A DNA stretch of 64,000 nucleotides from Lachnospiraceae bacterium (GTDB lineage: Bacteria > Bacillota > Clostridia > Lachnospirales > Lachnospiraceae): NCBI GenBank assembly GCA_004558185.1, contig SFDP01000009.1:14143-78142 (forward strand), read 5' to 3'. The notes under the pieces were generated by a model. That model was not told where the DNA came from, made no database searches, and saw nothing but the letters and a program-made list of their open reading frames with translations. Made by a program: the position numbers and the translations under genes. Shown here piece after piece: positions 42,079-51,431 of this stretch (its first letter is position 1; each line of letters begins with the position of its first letter).

Positions 42079-43137
42079 ATGCGGGCGAGTTCATATGTGT
42101 TAAATAAAAAGCGGATATTTACCCTTTATCCGCAGCTTGAAGAGGAAAGGGCAGAAAGGAAAACAGGCAGTCGGGCAGATATCAGGACAAAGCTGATGAT
42201 TCTGTCTATTCTGGTGCTTTTGGCGGCAGCGGCTTATTTGACCGTAGGTGTTCACTTTGAAAATCAGCGATTGATGAATTATGCCTTCAGTCTGCGAACT
42301 CCCAAGCTGATCGTTATGGCTATTGCGGCCTTTGCCATCGGAGGAGCCTCTATCGTATTTCAGTCCATCATTAATAATACCATTGTAACCCCCTGTCTTT
42401 TGGGGATGAATTCTCTATATACGCTGATTCATACAGCAGTGGTTTTTTTTGCGGGCAGCGGAAGCATTCTGGCAGTCAATGCCAATCTGGCTTTTGCGGC
42501 TGATCTTATCTTGATGAGTGTAGCAGCCACCTTTATTTACAGCTACCTGTTTCGAAAAACCAATCACAATGTGCTTTATGTGCTGCTGGTAGGAACCGTT
42601 CTCAGCTCCTTTTTCGGAAGCCTCCAGGGCACCATGATAAGAGTAATGGATCCCAATGAATACGACAGTCTTCTGGCTACATTGGTGGCCAGTCTGAGCA
42701 ATATCAACGGAGAAATCATTACGGTATCTTTATTGGTGCTGGCAGGGGTGATTTTTCTTCTGCGAAAGGAATTGGCACTGCTGGATGTGATTACCCTGGG
42801 GAAAAACCAGGCCATTAACCTGGGTGTGGACTATGACCGCACCATTCGCAGACTTTTATGGGGAGTAACGATCTGCATTGCAGTGGCAACGGCCATGGTA
42901 GGGCCTATTTCCTTCCTGGGGCTGATTATTGCCAATCTATCAAGACAATTGTTTAAAACCTATCGTCATAGCGTATTGATTACAGGAGCAACACTTTTCG
43001 GCATGGTGCTGTTGATGGGAGGGCAACTGATAGTAGAGCATATTTTTGTGTATTCGGTACCGATCAGTGTGTTTATCACAGTGGGAGGAGGTTTGTATTT
43101 CCTGTATCTGCTTTTAAAAGGAAGAAAGAGTATATAG
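42079..43137 (+). CDS. Iron-siderophore ABC transporter permease (FecCD family), second
   Basis: 352 residues. A basic cytoplasmic N-terminus, then FecCD helices: YAFSLRTPKLIVMAIAAFAIGGASIVFQSIINN, TPCLLGMNSLYTLIHTAVVF, VGPISFLGLIIANLSRQLFKTYRH. The frame is open from 41986, but GGAGG (42069-42073) and homology support the ATG at 42079. Pairs with the first permease. Confidence 0.9.
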   Translation: MRASSYVLNKKRIFTLYPQLEEERAERKTGSRADIRTKLMILSILVLLAAAAYLTVGVHFENQRLMNYAFSLRTPKLIVMAIAAFAIGGASIVFQSIINNTIVTPCLLGMNSLYTLIHTAVVFFAGSGSILAVNANLAFAADLILMSVAATFIYSYLFRKTNHNVLYVLLVGTVLSSFFGSLQGTMIRVMDPNEYDSLLATLVASLSNINGEIITVSLLVLAGVIFLLRKELALLDVITLGKNQAINLGVDYDRTIRRLLWGVTICIAVATAMVGPISFLGLIIANLSRQLFKTYRHSVLITGATLFGMVLLMGGQLIVEHIFVYSVPISVFITVGGGLYFLYLLLKGRKSI

Positions 43138-43194
43138 ACGGGAAGGTCAAAGAAATGCAAAGGGGATTTGCAATGCTTTGAAACGGAGGTAAAA

Positions 43195-43947
43195 ATGAAT
43201 ATTCGAAAGCTAACTAAACGTTATGATGGGAAGGCAGTGGTTGACGGAGTCAGCTTTACTATTCCAAAGGGGAAGGTAACCTCCCTGATTGGGCCTAACG
43301 GAGCCGGAAAATCTACCGTAATGGGAATGATTTCCCGCCTCATTGCAAGAGATGAGGGAATGGTGGATTTTGAAGGAAAAGAAATGAAACAGTGGAAAAG
43401 CAGGGAATTGTCCAAAAGACTGGCCATTTTAACCCAGCATAACAATGTACAGATGAAGCTGACGGTCAGAGAATTGGTTGCCTTTGGCCGATTCCCCTAT
43501 TCTGGCAACAGGCTGACAGCAGAGGACGAAGGAATTATAGATAATGCTATTTCCTATATGGAGCTTGAGGAATTCGAGCAAAGATTTATTGATGAGCTTT
43601 CCGGAGGACAGAGACAGCGGGCATATATTGCCATGGTCATTGCCCAGGATACGGATTATGTTTTATTAGATGAACCTACCAACAATCTGGATATTTATCA
43701 TGCTTCCAATATGATGAAGATGGCCAGACGTCTTTGTGATGAATTAGGGAAAACCGTAATTCTTGTGCTTCACGAGCTCAATTATGCAGCCTTTTATTCT
43801 GACTATATTTGTGCTTTTGCAAATGGTCGAATAGAGAAATTCGGAACAGTTAAGGAGGTGATGCAAAAAGACGTACTGGGAAAAATCTACAATGTAGATT
43901 TTGAAATTATGGAAATACAGGGAAAGCCCCTGTCGATTTATTATTAA
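43195..43947 (+). CDS. Iron-siderophore ABC transporter ATPase (FepC-like)
   Basis: 250 residues, one ABC domain. Walker A GPNGAGKST, Q-loop LTQHNNVQMKLTVRELVAFGRFPYS, signature ELSGGQRQRAYIAMVIAQ, Walker B YVLLDEPTNNLD, and the H-loop in LVLHELN. Starts at 43195 after ACGGAGG. Its leader holds nested stems TCAAAG/CTTTGA and TGCAAA/TTTGCA directly before the SD (about 43148-43183). Confidence 0.93.
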   Translation: MNIRKLTKRYDGKAVVDGVSFTIPKGKVTSLIGPNGAGKSTVMGMISRLIARDEGMVDFEGKEMKQWKSRELSKRLAILTQHNNVQMKLTVRELVAFGRFPYSGNRLTAEDEGIIDNAISYMELEEFEQRFIDELSGGQRQRAYIAMVIAQDTDYVLLDEPTNNLDIYHASNMMKMARRLCDELGKTVILVLHELNYAAFYSDYICAFANGRIEKFGTVKEVMQKDVLGKIYNVDFEIMEIQGKPLSIYY

Positions 43948-44022
43948 TTCATGTAGCTATTCAGTATCCTTATAGTTACCAATTATTTTTTAGTATGCTG
44001 ATATGCATAGGAGGACAATGAA

Positions 44023-45060
44023 ATGAAAAAATTCTTTACACTAACCTTAGTTTTGCTTTTTGCTCTTAGTCTGGTAGCCTGCGGCAATAGTGGGGCTGCT
44101 GGGAATACGGAACCTGACACACAGACTCAGGAAAGTGCGGAGGCTACCCGGGAGGCAGAAACGCAGACGAATACCGAAGCACCGGAAACCCTTACCATTA
44201 CTTCACTTAATCAGAATCGTGAAGCAGTTGAGATTGAGGTTCCCTATGATCCTCAAAGAATTGCCATTTTAGACATGGCTGCTTTAGATATCCTGGATAA
44301 CCTGGGATTGGGGAATCGGGTGGTAGGAAGCGCCAAAACTTCATTAGAGTATTTAAAGGTCTATAATCCGGGGGATACCATTGCCAATCTGGGAACCATT
44401 AAGGAGGCAGATATGGAGGCTGTAATGGCCTGTGAACCGGATGTGATTTTTATCGGGGGGCGTTTAAGCAGCTCCTACGAGGCGCTGAGTGAAATTGCGC
44501 CGGTAGTTTATCTGTCAACAGACGCTGAGCTGGGTGTAGTTGAAAGCACCAAGCAGAATGCACGTACTATTGCTTCACTTTTCGGGAAGGAAGCGGAAAT
44601 TGAAGAAAAGCTGGCGGGCTTTGATGAAAGGATCGCAACACTTGCAGCCTTTGCAGAAGGGAAAAATACCATTGTAGGTATGTGCACCAGCGGCAGCTTC
44701 AATGTGGTTGGAAATGATGGACGCTGCTCCATCATCGGTGTGGAAATTGGATTTGAAAATATTGGAGTGGCAGATGAGGTACAGACCTCCACTCATGGCA
44801 ATGAGGCTTCCTTTGAGTACATCGTACAAAAGAAACCGGAATATATTTTTGTGATGGACAGGGATGCGGCTATTCAGACAGAAGGGGCTAAGCTGGCCCA
44901 GGAAATCATGGAAAATGAGTTGGTTATGGGAACGGATGCCTATAAGGATGGAAAGATCATTTATCTGGCTCATCCGGCGGTATGGTATACTGCCGAAGGT
45001 GGGGTGACTGCACTTGATTTAATGCTTCAGGACTTGGAAACCCCCTTGCTGGCACAATAA
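44023..45060 (+). CDS. Iron-siderophore binding lipoprotein
   Basis: 345 residues. Lipobox SLVA|C (Cys20), a Thr/Glu-rich linker, then a class III (FhuD/BtuF type) binding domain: VPYDPQRIAILDMAALDILDNLGLGNRVVGSA, EADMEAVMACEPDVIFIGGR, PAVWYTAEGGVTALDLML. Captures the ferric siderophore for the FecCD permeases. AGGAGG upstream. Last gene of the operon, followed by a strong terminator. Confidence 0.92.
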   Translation: MKKFFTLTLVLLFALSLVACGNSGAAGNTEPDTQTQESAEATREAETQTNTEAPETLTITSLNQNREAVEIEVPYDPQRIAILDMAALDILDNLGLGNRVVGSAKTSLEYLKVYNPGDTIANLGTIKEADMEAVMACEPDVIFIGGRLSSSYEALSEIAPVVYLSTDAELGVVESTKQNARTIASLFGKEAEIEEKLAGFDERIATLAAFAEGKNTIVGMCTSGSFNVVGNDGRCSIIGVEIGFENIGVADEVQTSTHGNEASFEYIVQKKPEYIFVMDRDAAIQTEGAKLAQEIMENELVMGTDAYKDGKIIYLAHPAVWYTAEGGVTALDLMLQDLETPLLAQ

Positions 45061-45066
45061 TAACAG

Positions 45067-45106
45067 AAGGAAAAAAGAAGACCCTACGGGGTTTTCTTTT
45101 TTCCTT
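45067..45106 (+). terminator. Terminator of the siderophore operon
   Basis: A long stem AAGGAAAAAAGAA...TTCTTTTTTCCTT with an inner CCC/GGG around a short loop (45067-45106). Confidence 0.85.
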
Positions 45107-45111
45107 AATTG

Positions 45112-45125
45112 TTAGTTGAAACTAA
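45112..45125. promoter_or_regulatory. TTAG-N6-CTAA box before the Fur-like gene
   Basis: TTAG-TTGAAA-CTAA, differing from the box at 5904-5917 in one base. It lies 50 bp before the ATG of the Fur-like gene. Confidence 0.55.
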
Positions 45126-45174
45126 TAAAAGGTAACCATTCAGGATTCAACGGATAAAGATAAGAGAGGAAACC

Positions 45175-45627
45175 ATGATCAAAAGCTATATGCCCACGCA
45201 AAATGAGCAAAGTACGGCTTACAGCCAGTCGGCTATGGAAAAGGAAGAAATCATCAATCTGCTCCGCCAGGAAGGATATCGGATCACCAGGCAGAGATTG
45301 GCTCTATTGGAGGTTATTTTGGAGAATGAGTGTGTCTGCTGTAAGGAAATCTATTTTCAGGTACACAAAAAAATGCCGCAGATAGGGATAGCGACCATCT
45401 ATCGGATGATTAATACTCTGGAGGAGGTGGGGGCAATCAAAAGGAAAAATATTTATCAGATATACCCCAGGGAGAACTACAGGGTGAAGGACTGCATCGT
45501 TCGAAGTACTGAGGGAGAACAGTTTACCCTTACGGAGGAGGAGCTTTATCGGATAATGGAAGCAGGAATGAAAAGTCTGGGTTTAGCTGAGGGAAAAACG
45601 ATACAACAGATTATTGCAGTAAAGTAA
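45175..45627 (+). CDS. Fur-family regulator lacking the usual C-terminal metal site
   Basis: 150 residues. The N-terminal winged helix is typical: INLLRQEGYRITRQRLALLEVILEN, then KEIYFQVHKKMPQIGIATIYRMINTLEEVGAIKR. The C-terminal third (DCIVRSTEGEQFTLTEEELYRIMEAGMKSLGL) has no HHDH or CxxC metal motifs, so it either senses something else or is not a metal sensor. It follows the siderophore operon and carries the same palindrome in its promoter. GAGAGGAAACC precedes the ATG. Confidence 0.85.
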   Translation: MIKSYMPTQNEQSTAYSQSAMEKEEIINLLRQEGYRITRQRLALLEVILENECVCCKEIYFQVHKKMPQIGIATIYRMINTLEEVGAIKRKNIYQIYPRENYRVKDCIVRSTEGEQFTLTEEELYRIMEAGMKSLGLAEGKTIQQIIAVK

Positions 45628-45784
45628 AAATGAGAAAAACTATCAATAAGGGCCGGAATTCTTCAGCCTACAACATCGGCACTTTTACACAATACTTCTA
45701 CCCTGTTGATTACATTGGACAGCATGAAGGAGATAATCAAATAGTATTTAGGCGGTTAAAGCCATCAGATTTTATGCAGAATAG

Positions 45785-45816
45785 AAAAACCCGGGGCATA
45801 ACAGACTCGGGTTTTT
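45785..45816 (+). terminator. Terminator after the Fur-like gene
   Basis: The stem AAAAACCCG/CGGGTTTTT (45785-45793 with 45808-45816). The 45628-45784 stretch before it shows no supported gene. Confidence 0.85.
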
Positions 45817-45902
45817 GTTATTTTTAGTAAAGTAAAAATAATCCAATAAATAATCAACAAAATCCTATATTGCCACTTTGGTTTATAGTACAATTAGAAG
45901 AT

Positions 45903-45985
45903 ACCAGGGTCAAAAGGTCTGAACCCACATGAGCTTGCTCAAATGTGGGTGAATGTCCTTGAGACCCGCCAAAATATGAGCTTAA
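45903..45985 (+). other. Candidate structured intergenic element, copy 1
   Basis: GATACC and GGGTCAAAAG, then a strong hairpin ACCCACAT-gAGCttGCTcaa-ATGTGGGT, closed by GGGTC/GACCC, and then CCAAAATATG. A second region with the same marker words lies at 57627-57717. The remaining sequence up to 46175 shows no gene of its own. Confidence 0.4.
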
Positions 45986-46175
45986 AAGTGGGGCGTAACA
46001 TCATTAGAAGAAGAAATGTAACTCTTCAGTAGATATGTGCTTTGTTGGCTGACCGTGAGAAAGAACAGTGACAGCAAGCACCAATTCATTTGCGAAATAT
46101 ATTAGATATGGATTTATGCTCTTAATGATGAGGGTACTGAATAGTTATGGAGAAATAAGGAAACGGAGAGCCGTT

Positions 46176-47942
46176 ATGCCCAAGAACAGAACGAAGGATC
46201 TTCTGGAGCAGTTTCTCTGGGGATCTAAGAAGAAGCACTCCTCATTAAGGCAGCAGGTAACCAGAATTATCGTAGTTTGCTGTATTAGTGCGGTAACCAT
46301 TCAGGCCATTGTGATGCTGACCATGATTCTTAACCAATATGTCAGCCAGGAGAAGGAGGATACTCTGTATATTCTGGAGAGTGCCAATACCAGAATGGAC
46401 AATACCATTCAGTACCTGGAAGAAATGACCCTGTCCATTCAACACAATATTGGAGTGAAGAAGTTTCTGACTACTCACCTGTATAGCGCCGAAAGTGCGG
46501 CGGAGCAGCTTAAGACCGTAACAAACCTGTTTTCTGAACGAAATCGCCTGGATACTCAGGAACCGTTTGTAGAAAAGGTTTATCTGTTTCAGGAGTCAGG
46601 GCGTGCAATTTATAATTTGTATTATCCTGCTACCGTATCGGAGATCGAAAGGGATGAGCACAAATTCAGCAAGATGAATCAGCGCTTTCTGGAGCAGACC
46701 AGAGCCTTTTACTACGAATTAGAGGAAAACTATGTAAATCTTTGTCTAAAGCTGTACAATGAAGATATGGATTCTGTCGGGACCTGTATTTTCGCTTTAA
46801 ATAGAGCCGGAATAGAAGATATTTATTCCAATCTGGATAAGATGAAGCAGTGTGGTTGGGCGATTTGTCAGGAAGAAGAGGTGATTTTGGGAAGAGGCAG
46901 CCTGGAAATGCTGAAAAAAGGTTCTCTGGAGCATACCATGAAAACCGGCTTTGGACTTACCCTGTATGCAGCCATTTCGCCCTGGCAGGTCTACAGTTCG
47001 TTGGGAACTACTATGCTGATCCTGGTAGTCATTTCGGCAGCAATCATCTTTCTGGTTTCCTTGCTGGGCTACATTCTGGCAAGATATTTTGTTCATCCGT
47101 TGGAAACCATCGCAGAAAAGATCAAGCTGGTGGGAAAGGGAAATTTTGACACTAAGCTGGGAGAGTATCGGGCAGAGGAATTGAATAATATCAGTGAAAA
47201 ATTCAATGAAATGACCGGATATATCAATATGCTTGTGACGGAGGTTTATGAAACTCAGTTGATTGCCACTCAGGCGCAGATCAAGTATCTTCAGGCACAG
47301 ATGAATCCTCATTTTTTATTTAATGTACTCTCCATGATTGAAATGAAGGCAGCCGTGAACGGAGACGGAGAGGTTCGGGAGATGCTGTTTAAGCTGTCCA
47401 AGCTGTATCAGGGAAAGATTTTCAGAAAGGATCAGCATTTTATCCGACTGGAAGAAGAAATGGAGATCGTAGACTTCTATTTGTCATTACAAAACAGTCG
47501 TTTTGGCGATAAGATTACATATTCCATAGAATATGAGGGCGGGCAGGAGGATTATCGACAATTTCTGGTTCCCAGGCTAAGCATTGAACCCAGTGTGGAA
47601 AATGCTGTCTGTCACGGACTTGAGCCTAAGGAAGGAAATGGACATATTCATATCCGTGTAGCCATACAGGATAAAAAGGAGCTGTCCATCAGCATTCGGG
47701 ATAACGGTGTGGGCTTTGAGACAAGCAGCCTGAGCTATCACAGGGAGGATATCGGGCATAGCCATGTAGGAATTTATAATACGGACAGGATGATTAAAAA
47801 CCTTTGTGGGGAAGCCTTTGGATTGAGTATTTTCAGCAGTCCGGGGGAGGGGACACAGGTACTGATCAAATTGCCGGCAAAAACACAGGAAGAAGAGAAG
47901 GAAGGATCAAGCTATGTGGAAAGTGATGGTAGCAGACGATGA
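46176..47942 (+). CDS. Sensor histidine kinase (YesM-like, HPK7/LytS type)
   Basis: 588 residues. A basic N-terminus, TM1 (IIVVCCISAVTIQAIVMLTMIL), a large extracellular sensing domain of about 230 residues, TM2 (MLILVVISAAIIFLVSLLGYI), a HAMP linker, and the phospho-acceptor QAQMNPHFLFN with His379. The HATPase domain has ENAVCHGLEP (N box) and IRDNGVGF (G1). It probably senses an extracellular glycan or its binding protein. The frame is open from 46068; GGAGAG before 46176 supports this start. Overlaps the response regulator by 29 bp. Confidence 0.88.
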   Translation: MPKNRTKDLLEQFLWGSKKKHSSLRQQVTRIIVVCCISAVTIQAIVMLTMILNQYVSQEKEDTLYILESANTRMDNTIQYLEEMTLSIQHNIGVKKFLTTHLYSAESAAEQLKTVTNLFSERNRLDTQEPFVEKVYLFQESGRAIYNLYYPATVSEIERDEHKFSKMNQRFLEQTRAFYYELEENYVNLCLKLYNEDMDSVGTCIFALNRAGIEDIYSNLDKMKQCGWAICQEEEVILGRGSLEMLKKGSLEHTMKTGFGLTLYAAISPWQVYSSLGTTMLILVVISAAIIFLVSLLGYILARYFVHPLETIAEKIKLVGKGNFDTKLGEYRAEELNNISEKFNEMTGYINMLVTEVYETQLIATQAQIKYLQAQMNPHFLFNVLSMIEMKAAVNGDGEVREMLFKLSKLYQGKIFRKDQHFIRLEEEMEIVDFYLSLQNSRFGDKITYSIEYEGGQEDYRQFLVPRLSIEPSVENAVCHGLEPKEGNGHIHIRVAIQDKKELSISIRDNGVGFETSSLSYHREDIGHSHVGIYNTDRMIKNLCGEAFGLSIFSSPGEGTQVLIKLPAKTQEEEKEGSSYVESDGSRR

Positions 47943-48681
47943 AACCTATATGCTGGAGGCCTTTGATAAGCTGGTGGATTGGGAGAAAATGGGCTGTCAG
48001 CTAGTGTACAGAGCCACAAACGGCAAGGAGGTAATCAAGCACTTGGAAAAGGTCAGACCGGATATTGTGATTACCGACATAAAGATGCCGCTTATGGATG
48101 GAATTGAGGTGGCCAGATATATTTATGAGACAGGATTGGAGACCAAGGTGATCATTCTCACCGCTTATGCTGATTTTGCCTATGCACAGGAGGCCATTGC
48201 CTATGATGTCTGCGGCTATGTGGTAAAAACGGCAATGATGGAAATGCTGCCGGGAGCCATTGATAAGGCTATACAAAAGCTGAGTGATGTAACGGCGAAG
48301 GAGGAGGAGCTGCCGGAAAAATTTTCTGAGGATATTTTCGGAAAGCTGCAAAGATATATTGAAGAAAACTACATGAAGAAGATGACGCTGGCAGATATAT
48401 CCAGAGATATTCATGCTAATGCCAGCTATTTGAGCAGGCTGTACAAGAGCAAAACCGGTCAGAATCTTTTTGACAGCATCAACCGGATGAAGCTGAAAAA
48501 GGCGAAGAAGTATATTGCCGGAGGCTGTCGTATCTTTGAGGCAGCGGAGCTGGTAGGCTTTGAGGATGTGTCCTATTTTTCCCGGGTATTCAAAAAGCTG
48601 GAGGGCTGTTCTCCCCGGGAATATGAAAAAAGCATACAGCAGAAAGGGGTAAAGAGTGAACAGGCAAATCCAGGAAATTAA
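47914..48681 (+). CDS. Response regulator with AraC DNA-binding domain (YesN-like)
   Basis: 255 residues. The receiver domain has the acidic pair in VADDE, phospho-acceptor Asp55 in VITDIKMPLMDG, and Lys in GYVVKTAM. A short linker leads to an AraC HTH (MTLADISRDIHANASYLSRLYKSKTGQN, VGFEDVSYFSRVFKKLEGCSPREYE). It pairs with the upstream kinase and probably activates the glycan importer operon downstream. AAGGAAGG lies upstream of its ATG. Confidence 0.93.
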   Translation: MWKVMVADDETYMLEAFDKLVDWEKMGCQLVYRATNGKEVIKHLEKVRPDIVITDIKMPLMDGIEVARYIYETGLETKVIILTAYADFAYAQEAIAYDVCGYVVKTAMMEMLPGAIDKAIQKLSDVTAKEEELPEKFSEDIFGKLQRYIEENYMKKMTLADISRDIHANASYLSRLYKSKTGQNLFDSINRMKLKKAKKYIAGGCRIFEAAELVGFEDVSYFSRVFKKLEGCSPREYEKSIQQKGVKSEQANPGN

Positions 48682-49948
48682 GAAGCGAATACCGGTAAGC
48701 CGCAGGAGGGGAATGAGGGCGCTTCTTTGTTTGCTGCTGCTCCTGCTTATGGGCTGTGAGAGCAAGCCAGAAGAATCAGTAGAGATTACCTTGATTCATG
48801 GCTGGGGAAATACGGAAGCGGATCATGTTGCCATGAGACAAATTTATCAGGATTTTGAAAAGGAGCATCCTCAAATCAAATTGAATCTGGTGTCCATGCC
48901 CTCTTCGGAAGACGTAATTACCAAGGTTGAAGATATGCTTACAGTAGGCGAAATACCGGATATCGTTTTTACCGGCGGAATAGGAAGAGAAACCATCTAT
49001 GATTTTATGGTGGAAAATGAGTATGCGGTAGATTTGATGCCCTATATTGAAGCTGACGAGAGCTTTCGAAAGGATGTATCAGAGTCTATCCTGTCCTATT
49101 GGACAGAGGAGGGAAACCGGCTGTATACCGTTTCTGACGTGCTGCTGATGAGCGGATATTGGTATAATACAGAGATTTTTGAAAAGGCAGGGATAGAGGA
49201 GCTGCCAACCAACTGGGAGGAATTTATTCAGGTCTGTCAAAAGCTCTCCCAATGGGCTCATCACCAGGAAGCAGAGATGGTTCCGATCATTCTGGATACG
49301 GATCATATTCTTTATCTTACAGATGCCATGCTGGCAGCCATTGATCCGCAGGTATTAGAGGGAATAGGGGAGAATCGGATCAATATCTATTCGGAGGAAT
49401 TTCAACAGGTACTGGATCAGCTTGAAGAGATATACCATTACTCGGATATTATGGACAATTATACCTATCGGGATACACTCAGAAGCTTTAACAATCGTGA
49501 AACGGCCATCTATATTAACGGAGTTTGGGCAAATTCCATGATTGATGACAAATTGAGGGTCAGCTATGCTGCATTTCCTTATACAGAATCGGGAGGCTTG
49601 TCCAATATCTCCTCCTGTGTAGGCTATATTCTGGGAAAAAGCGGTGACCGCAGAAAAGAGGAGGCCAGTGTAGAATTCATTAAATATATGCTTAGTGAAC
49701 CGGTGGCTTCAAGAATCCTTATGGAAACGGGACAGATTCCCTCCAATCCCAGAGTAGAAATCCGCCAGGAAGAGAATGAGCGCCTTTCCCAGGCAGTCCG
49801 GTGTGTAAAACAAGCGGGGTATATTATGGAAACACCTGCCAATATATGGGACTCTTCACTAAAAACAGCCTATGGGGAGAGCACAAAGATGTATCTGGAA
49901 GAAAGAATTACGCTGAGTGAGTTTTCAAGACGCCTAAAAGAAAGGTAA
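48656..49948 (+). CDS. Extracellular solute-binding lipoprotein linked to the two-component system
   Basis: 430 residues, family 1 sugar-binding protein: ESVEITLIHGWGNTEADHVAMRQIYQDFEKEHP, NGVWANSMIDDKLRVSYAAFPYTESGGLSN. An Arg-rich n-region (SRRR), a Leu-rich core and lipobox LLMG|C (Cys34). The start is ambiguous: GTG at 48656 (SD AAGGGG, overlapping the regulator by 26 bp) or ATG at 48713 (AGGAGG only 3 bp away). Because it overlaps the regulator gene and precedes a second, better-separated binding protein, it may act as a co-sensor for the kinase rather than in transport. Confidence 0.85.
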   Translation: MNRQIQEIKKRIPVSRRRGMRALLCLLLLLLMGCESKPEESVEITLIHGWGNTEADHVAMRQIYQDFEKEHPQIKLNLVSMPSSEDVITKVEDMLTVGEIPDIVFTGGIGRETIYDFMVENEYAVDLMPYIEADESFRKDVSESILSYWTEEGNRLYTVSDVLLMSGYWYNTEIFEKAGIEELPTNWEEFIQVCQKLSQWAHHQEAEMVPIILDTDHILYLTDAMLAAIDPQVLEGIGENRINIYSEEFQQVLDQLEEIYHYSDIMDNYTYRDTLRSFNNRETAIYINGVWANSMIDDKLRVSYAAFPYTESGGLSNISSCVGYILGKSGDRRKEEASVEFIKYMLSEPVASRILMETGQIPSNPRVEIRQEENERLSQAVRCVKQAGYIMETPANIWDSSLKTAYGESTKMYLEERITLSEFSRRLKER

Positions 49949-50075
49949 ATATATTGCAACTTCCTGAAAATAATAGTAAAAAAAATCATTTTTTGAGAAA
50001 AGAGAATCCATTCATTTTGGAAGCCTTTCATGAGATGATGTTTACACAAAATAAATACTTTGTTGGGAGGTTAAC

Positions 50076-51422
50076 ATGAAACGAAAACTTGTATCTATTG
50101 TTTTGGCAGCAGCCATGGTGGGCGGCATTCTCGCAGGCTGCGGCAACGGCGGCAGCACCGAAACGAACGCAACTGATAATGCAGGAACCAGTACAGAGAC
50201 CACGGCTTCTCAGGAATCGACAGCTAACGGGGATAAGGAAGTGTTAAAGTTCTATCACGCCTTTTTCCATGAGGAGAGCGAATGGGCACCGGCAGCAGTG
50301 ATGAGAGATATTTATCAGGACTTTGCAGATGCTCATGCGGATGGCCCCGTTATCTTCGAAGCTATCCCGGTTGAGGACAGTGTTCAGGTTGCTACGAATG
50401 AAATCGCAGGCGGTTCTTTCCCTGATATGGTAGACCTTGCAGGAAACCAGGTTCCTCTGGCAGCTATTTCTCAGAATCTGGTTATCGACTTAAAGCCCTA
50501 TATTGATGCAGAAGGACTGCAGAGCAAGGTGGGAATCAACTATACCATGAATGATGAGAATGGTGCAATTTATTCCGTTCATGATCAGCTTACCACATTA
50601 GGTCTGTGGTACAATGCAGATTTGTATAAGGAGGCAGGTGCAGCTACTCCTGATCAGTGGAAGAGCTATGAGGATATGGCAAAGGCTATGGAAGCAATCA
50701 GAACCTATGGTGCCGCTGACGGTATCTACGGCTACAGTGCAGGACAGGCTTCCAGTCGTTTGTTCAATGCTTATATGGGACAGCTCAATCCCGAATATGC
50801 AGCTAACGAGCTGACGGAAGAGGCAATTAACTCCGAAGAGTTTGCTACCGTATTTAAGACCGTTGCAGCTTTGGATCAGGCTAATGGCTCTGCTAACAGT
50901 ACCATTAATGCAGGTGATTTCTCCGGTGATTTTGCCAACGGAAAATGTGCAACATGGATCAATGGCGTATGGGCGGCAAGTTCTTTTGGAGATGTTAAGT
51001 TTGATGTTCAGCCCGGCCTTTATCCCGGAAGTGCATCTCTTTCAGCACCCGGTGGCGGAATTACCATTTCCAGCGGATTGTCTGAAGCACAGCAGGAGCT
51101 GGCACTGGAATTTTTGAAATACATGACAAGTGATGAGGTTCAGTCCAGAATCTTCCTGGAAGTAAATGCTCATCCCTGCAATACGGATATTGATTTGAAT
51201 GCTTTGGCAGAAACCAGCGATGATCCCACTGTTAAGCTTTTGGCACAGGCTTGCTCTCAGGCAAATGAGGCAGCTTCCATTACCAAGAACATGAACAGTG
51301 CTTGGGGACAGGATGTGTGGGAAGCAATTTTTAAGAAGCTGATTGAATGTTCGGTAGAGGGAACAGATATTGATGCTAAATTGGCTGAATTGCAGACTGA
51401 GCTAATCGGTTTGATTGGATAA
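50076..51422 (+). CDS. Sugar ABC transporter substrate-binding lipoprotein
   Basis: 448 residues. Lipobox ILAG|C (Cys22), a Thr/Ser-rich linker, then a family 1 extracellular binding domain (KFYHAFFHEESEWAPAAVMRDIYQDFADAHADG, NGVWAASSFGDVKFDVQPGLYPG). Paralogous to the protein at 48656, but with stronger conservation of transport-type features. GGGAGGTTAAC is upstream. Followed by a hairpin and then the two permeases. The fucosidase further down suggests a fucosylated oligosaccharide ligand. Confidence 0.9.
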   Translation: MKRKLVSIVLAAAMVGGILAGCGNGGSTETNATDNAGTSTETTASQESTANGDKEVLKFYHAFFHEESEWAPAAVMRDIYQDFADAHADGPVIFEAIPVEDSVQVATNEIAGGSFPDMVDLAGNQVPLAAISQNLVIDLKPYIDAEGLQSKVGINYTMNDENGAIYSVHDQLTTLGLWYNADLYKEAGAATPDQWKSYEDMAKAMEAIRTYGAADGIYGYSAGQASSRLFNAYMGQLNPEYAANELTEEAINSEEFATVFKTVAALDQANGSANSTINAGDFSGDFANGKCATWINGVWAASSFGDVKFDVQPGLYPGSASLSAPGGGITISSGLSEAQQELALEFLKYMTSDEVQSRIFLEVNAHPCNTDIDLNALAETSDDPTVKLLAQACSQANEAASITKNMNSAWGQDVWEAIFKKLIECSVEGTDIDAKLAELQTELIGLIG

Positions 51423-51431
51423 TCCCTATGA

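Noticed and set aside
45630..45827. 65-codon plus-strand frame after the Fur-like gene
   Set aside because: No Shine-Dalgarno, no protein-like motif, and its end lies inside a clear intrinsic terminator (45785-45816).
46068..46175. Extended N-terminus of the histidine kinase
   Set aside because: The extra 36 residues have no SD at their head, and GGAGAG is placed before the ATG at 46176.
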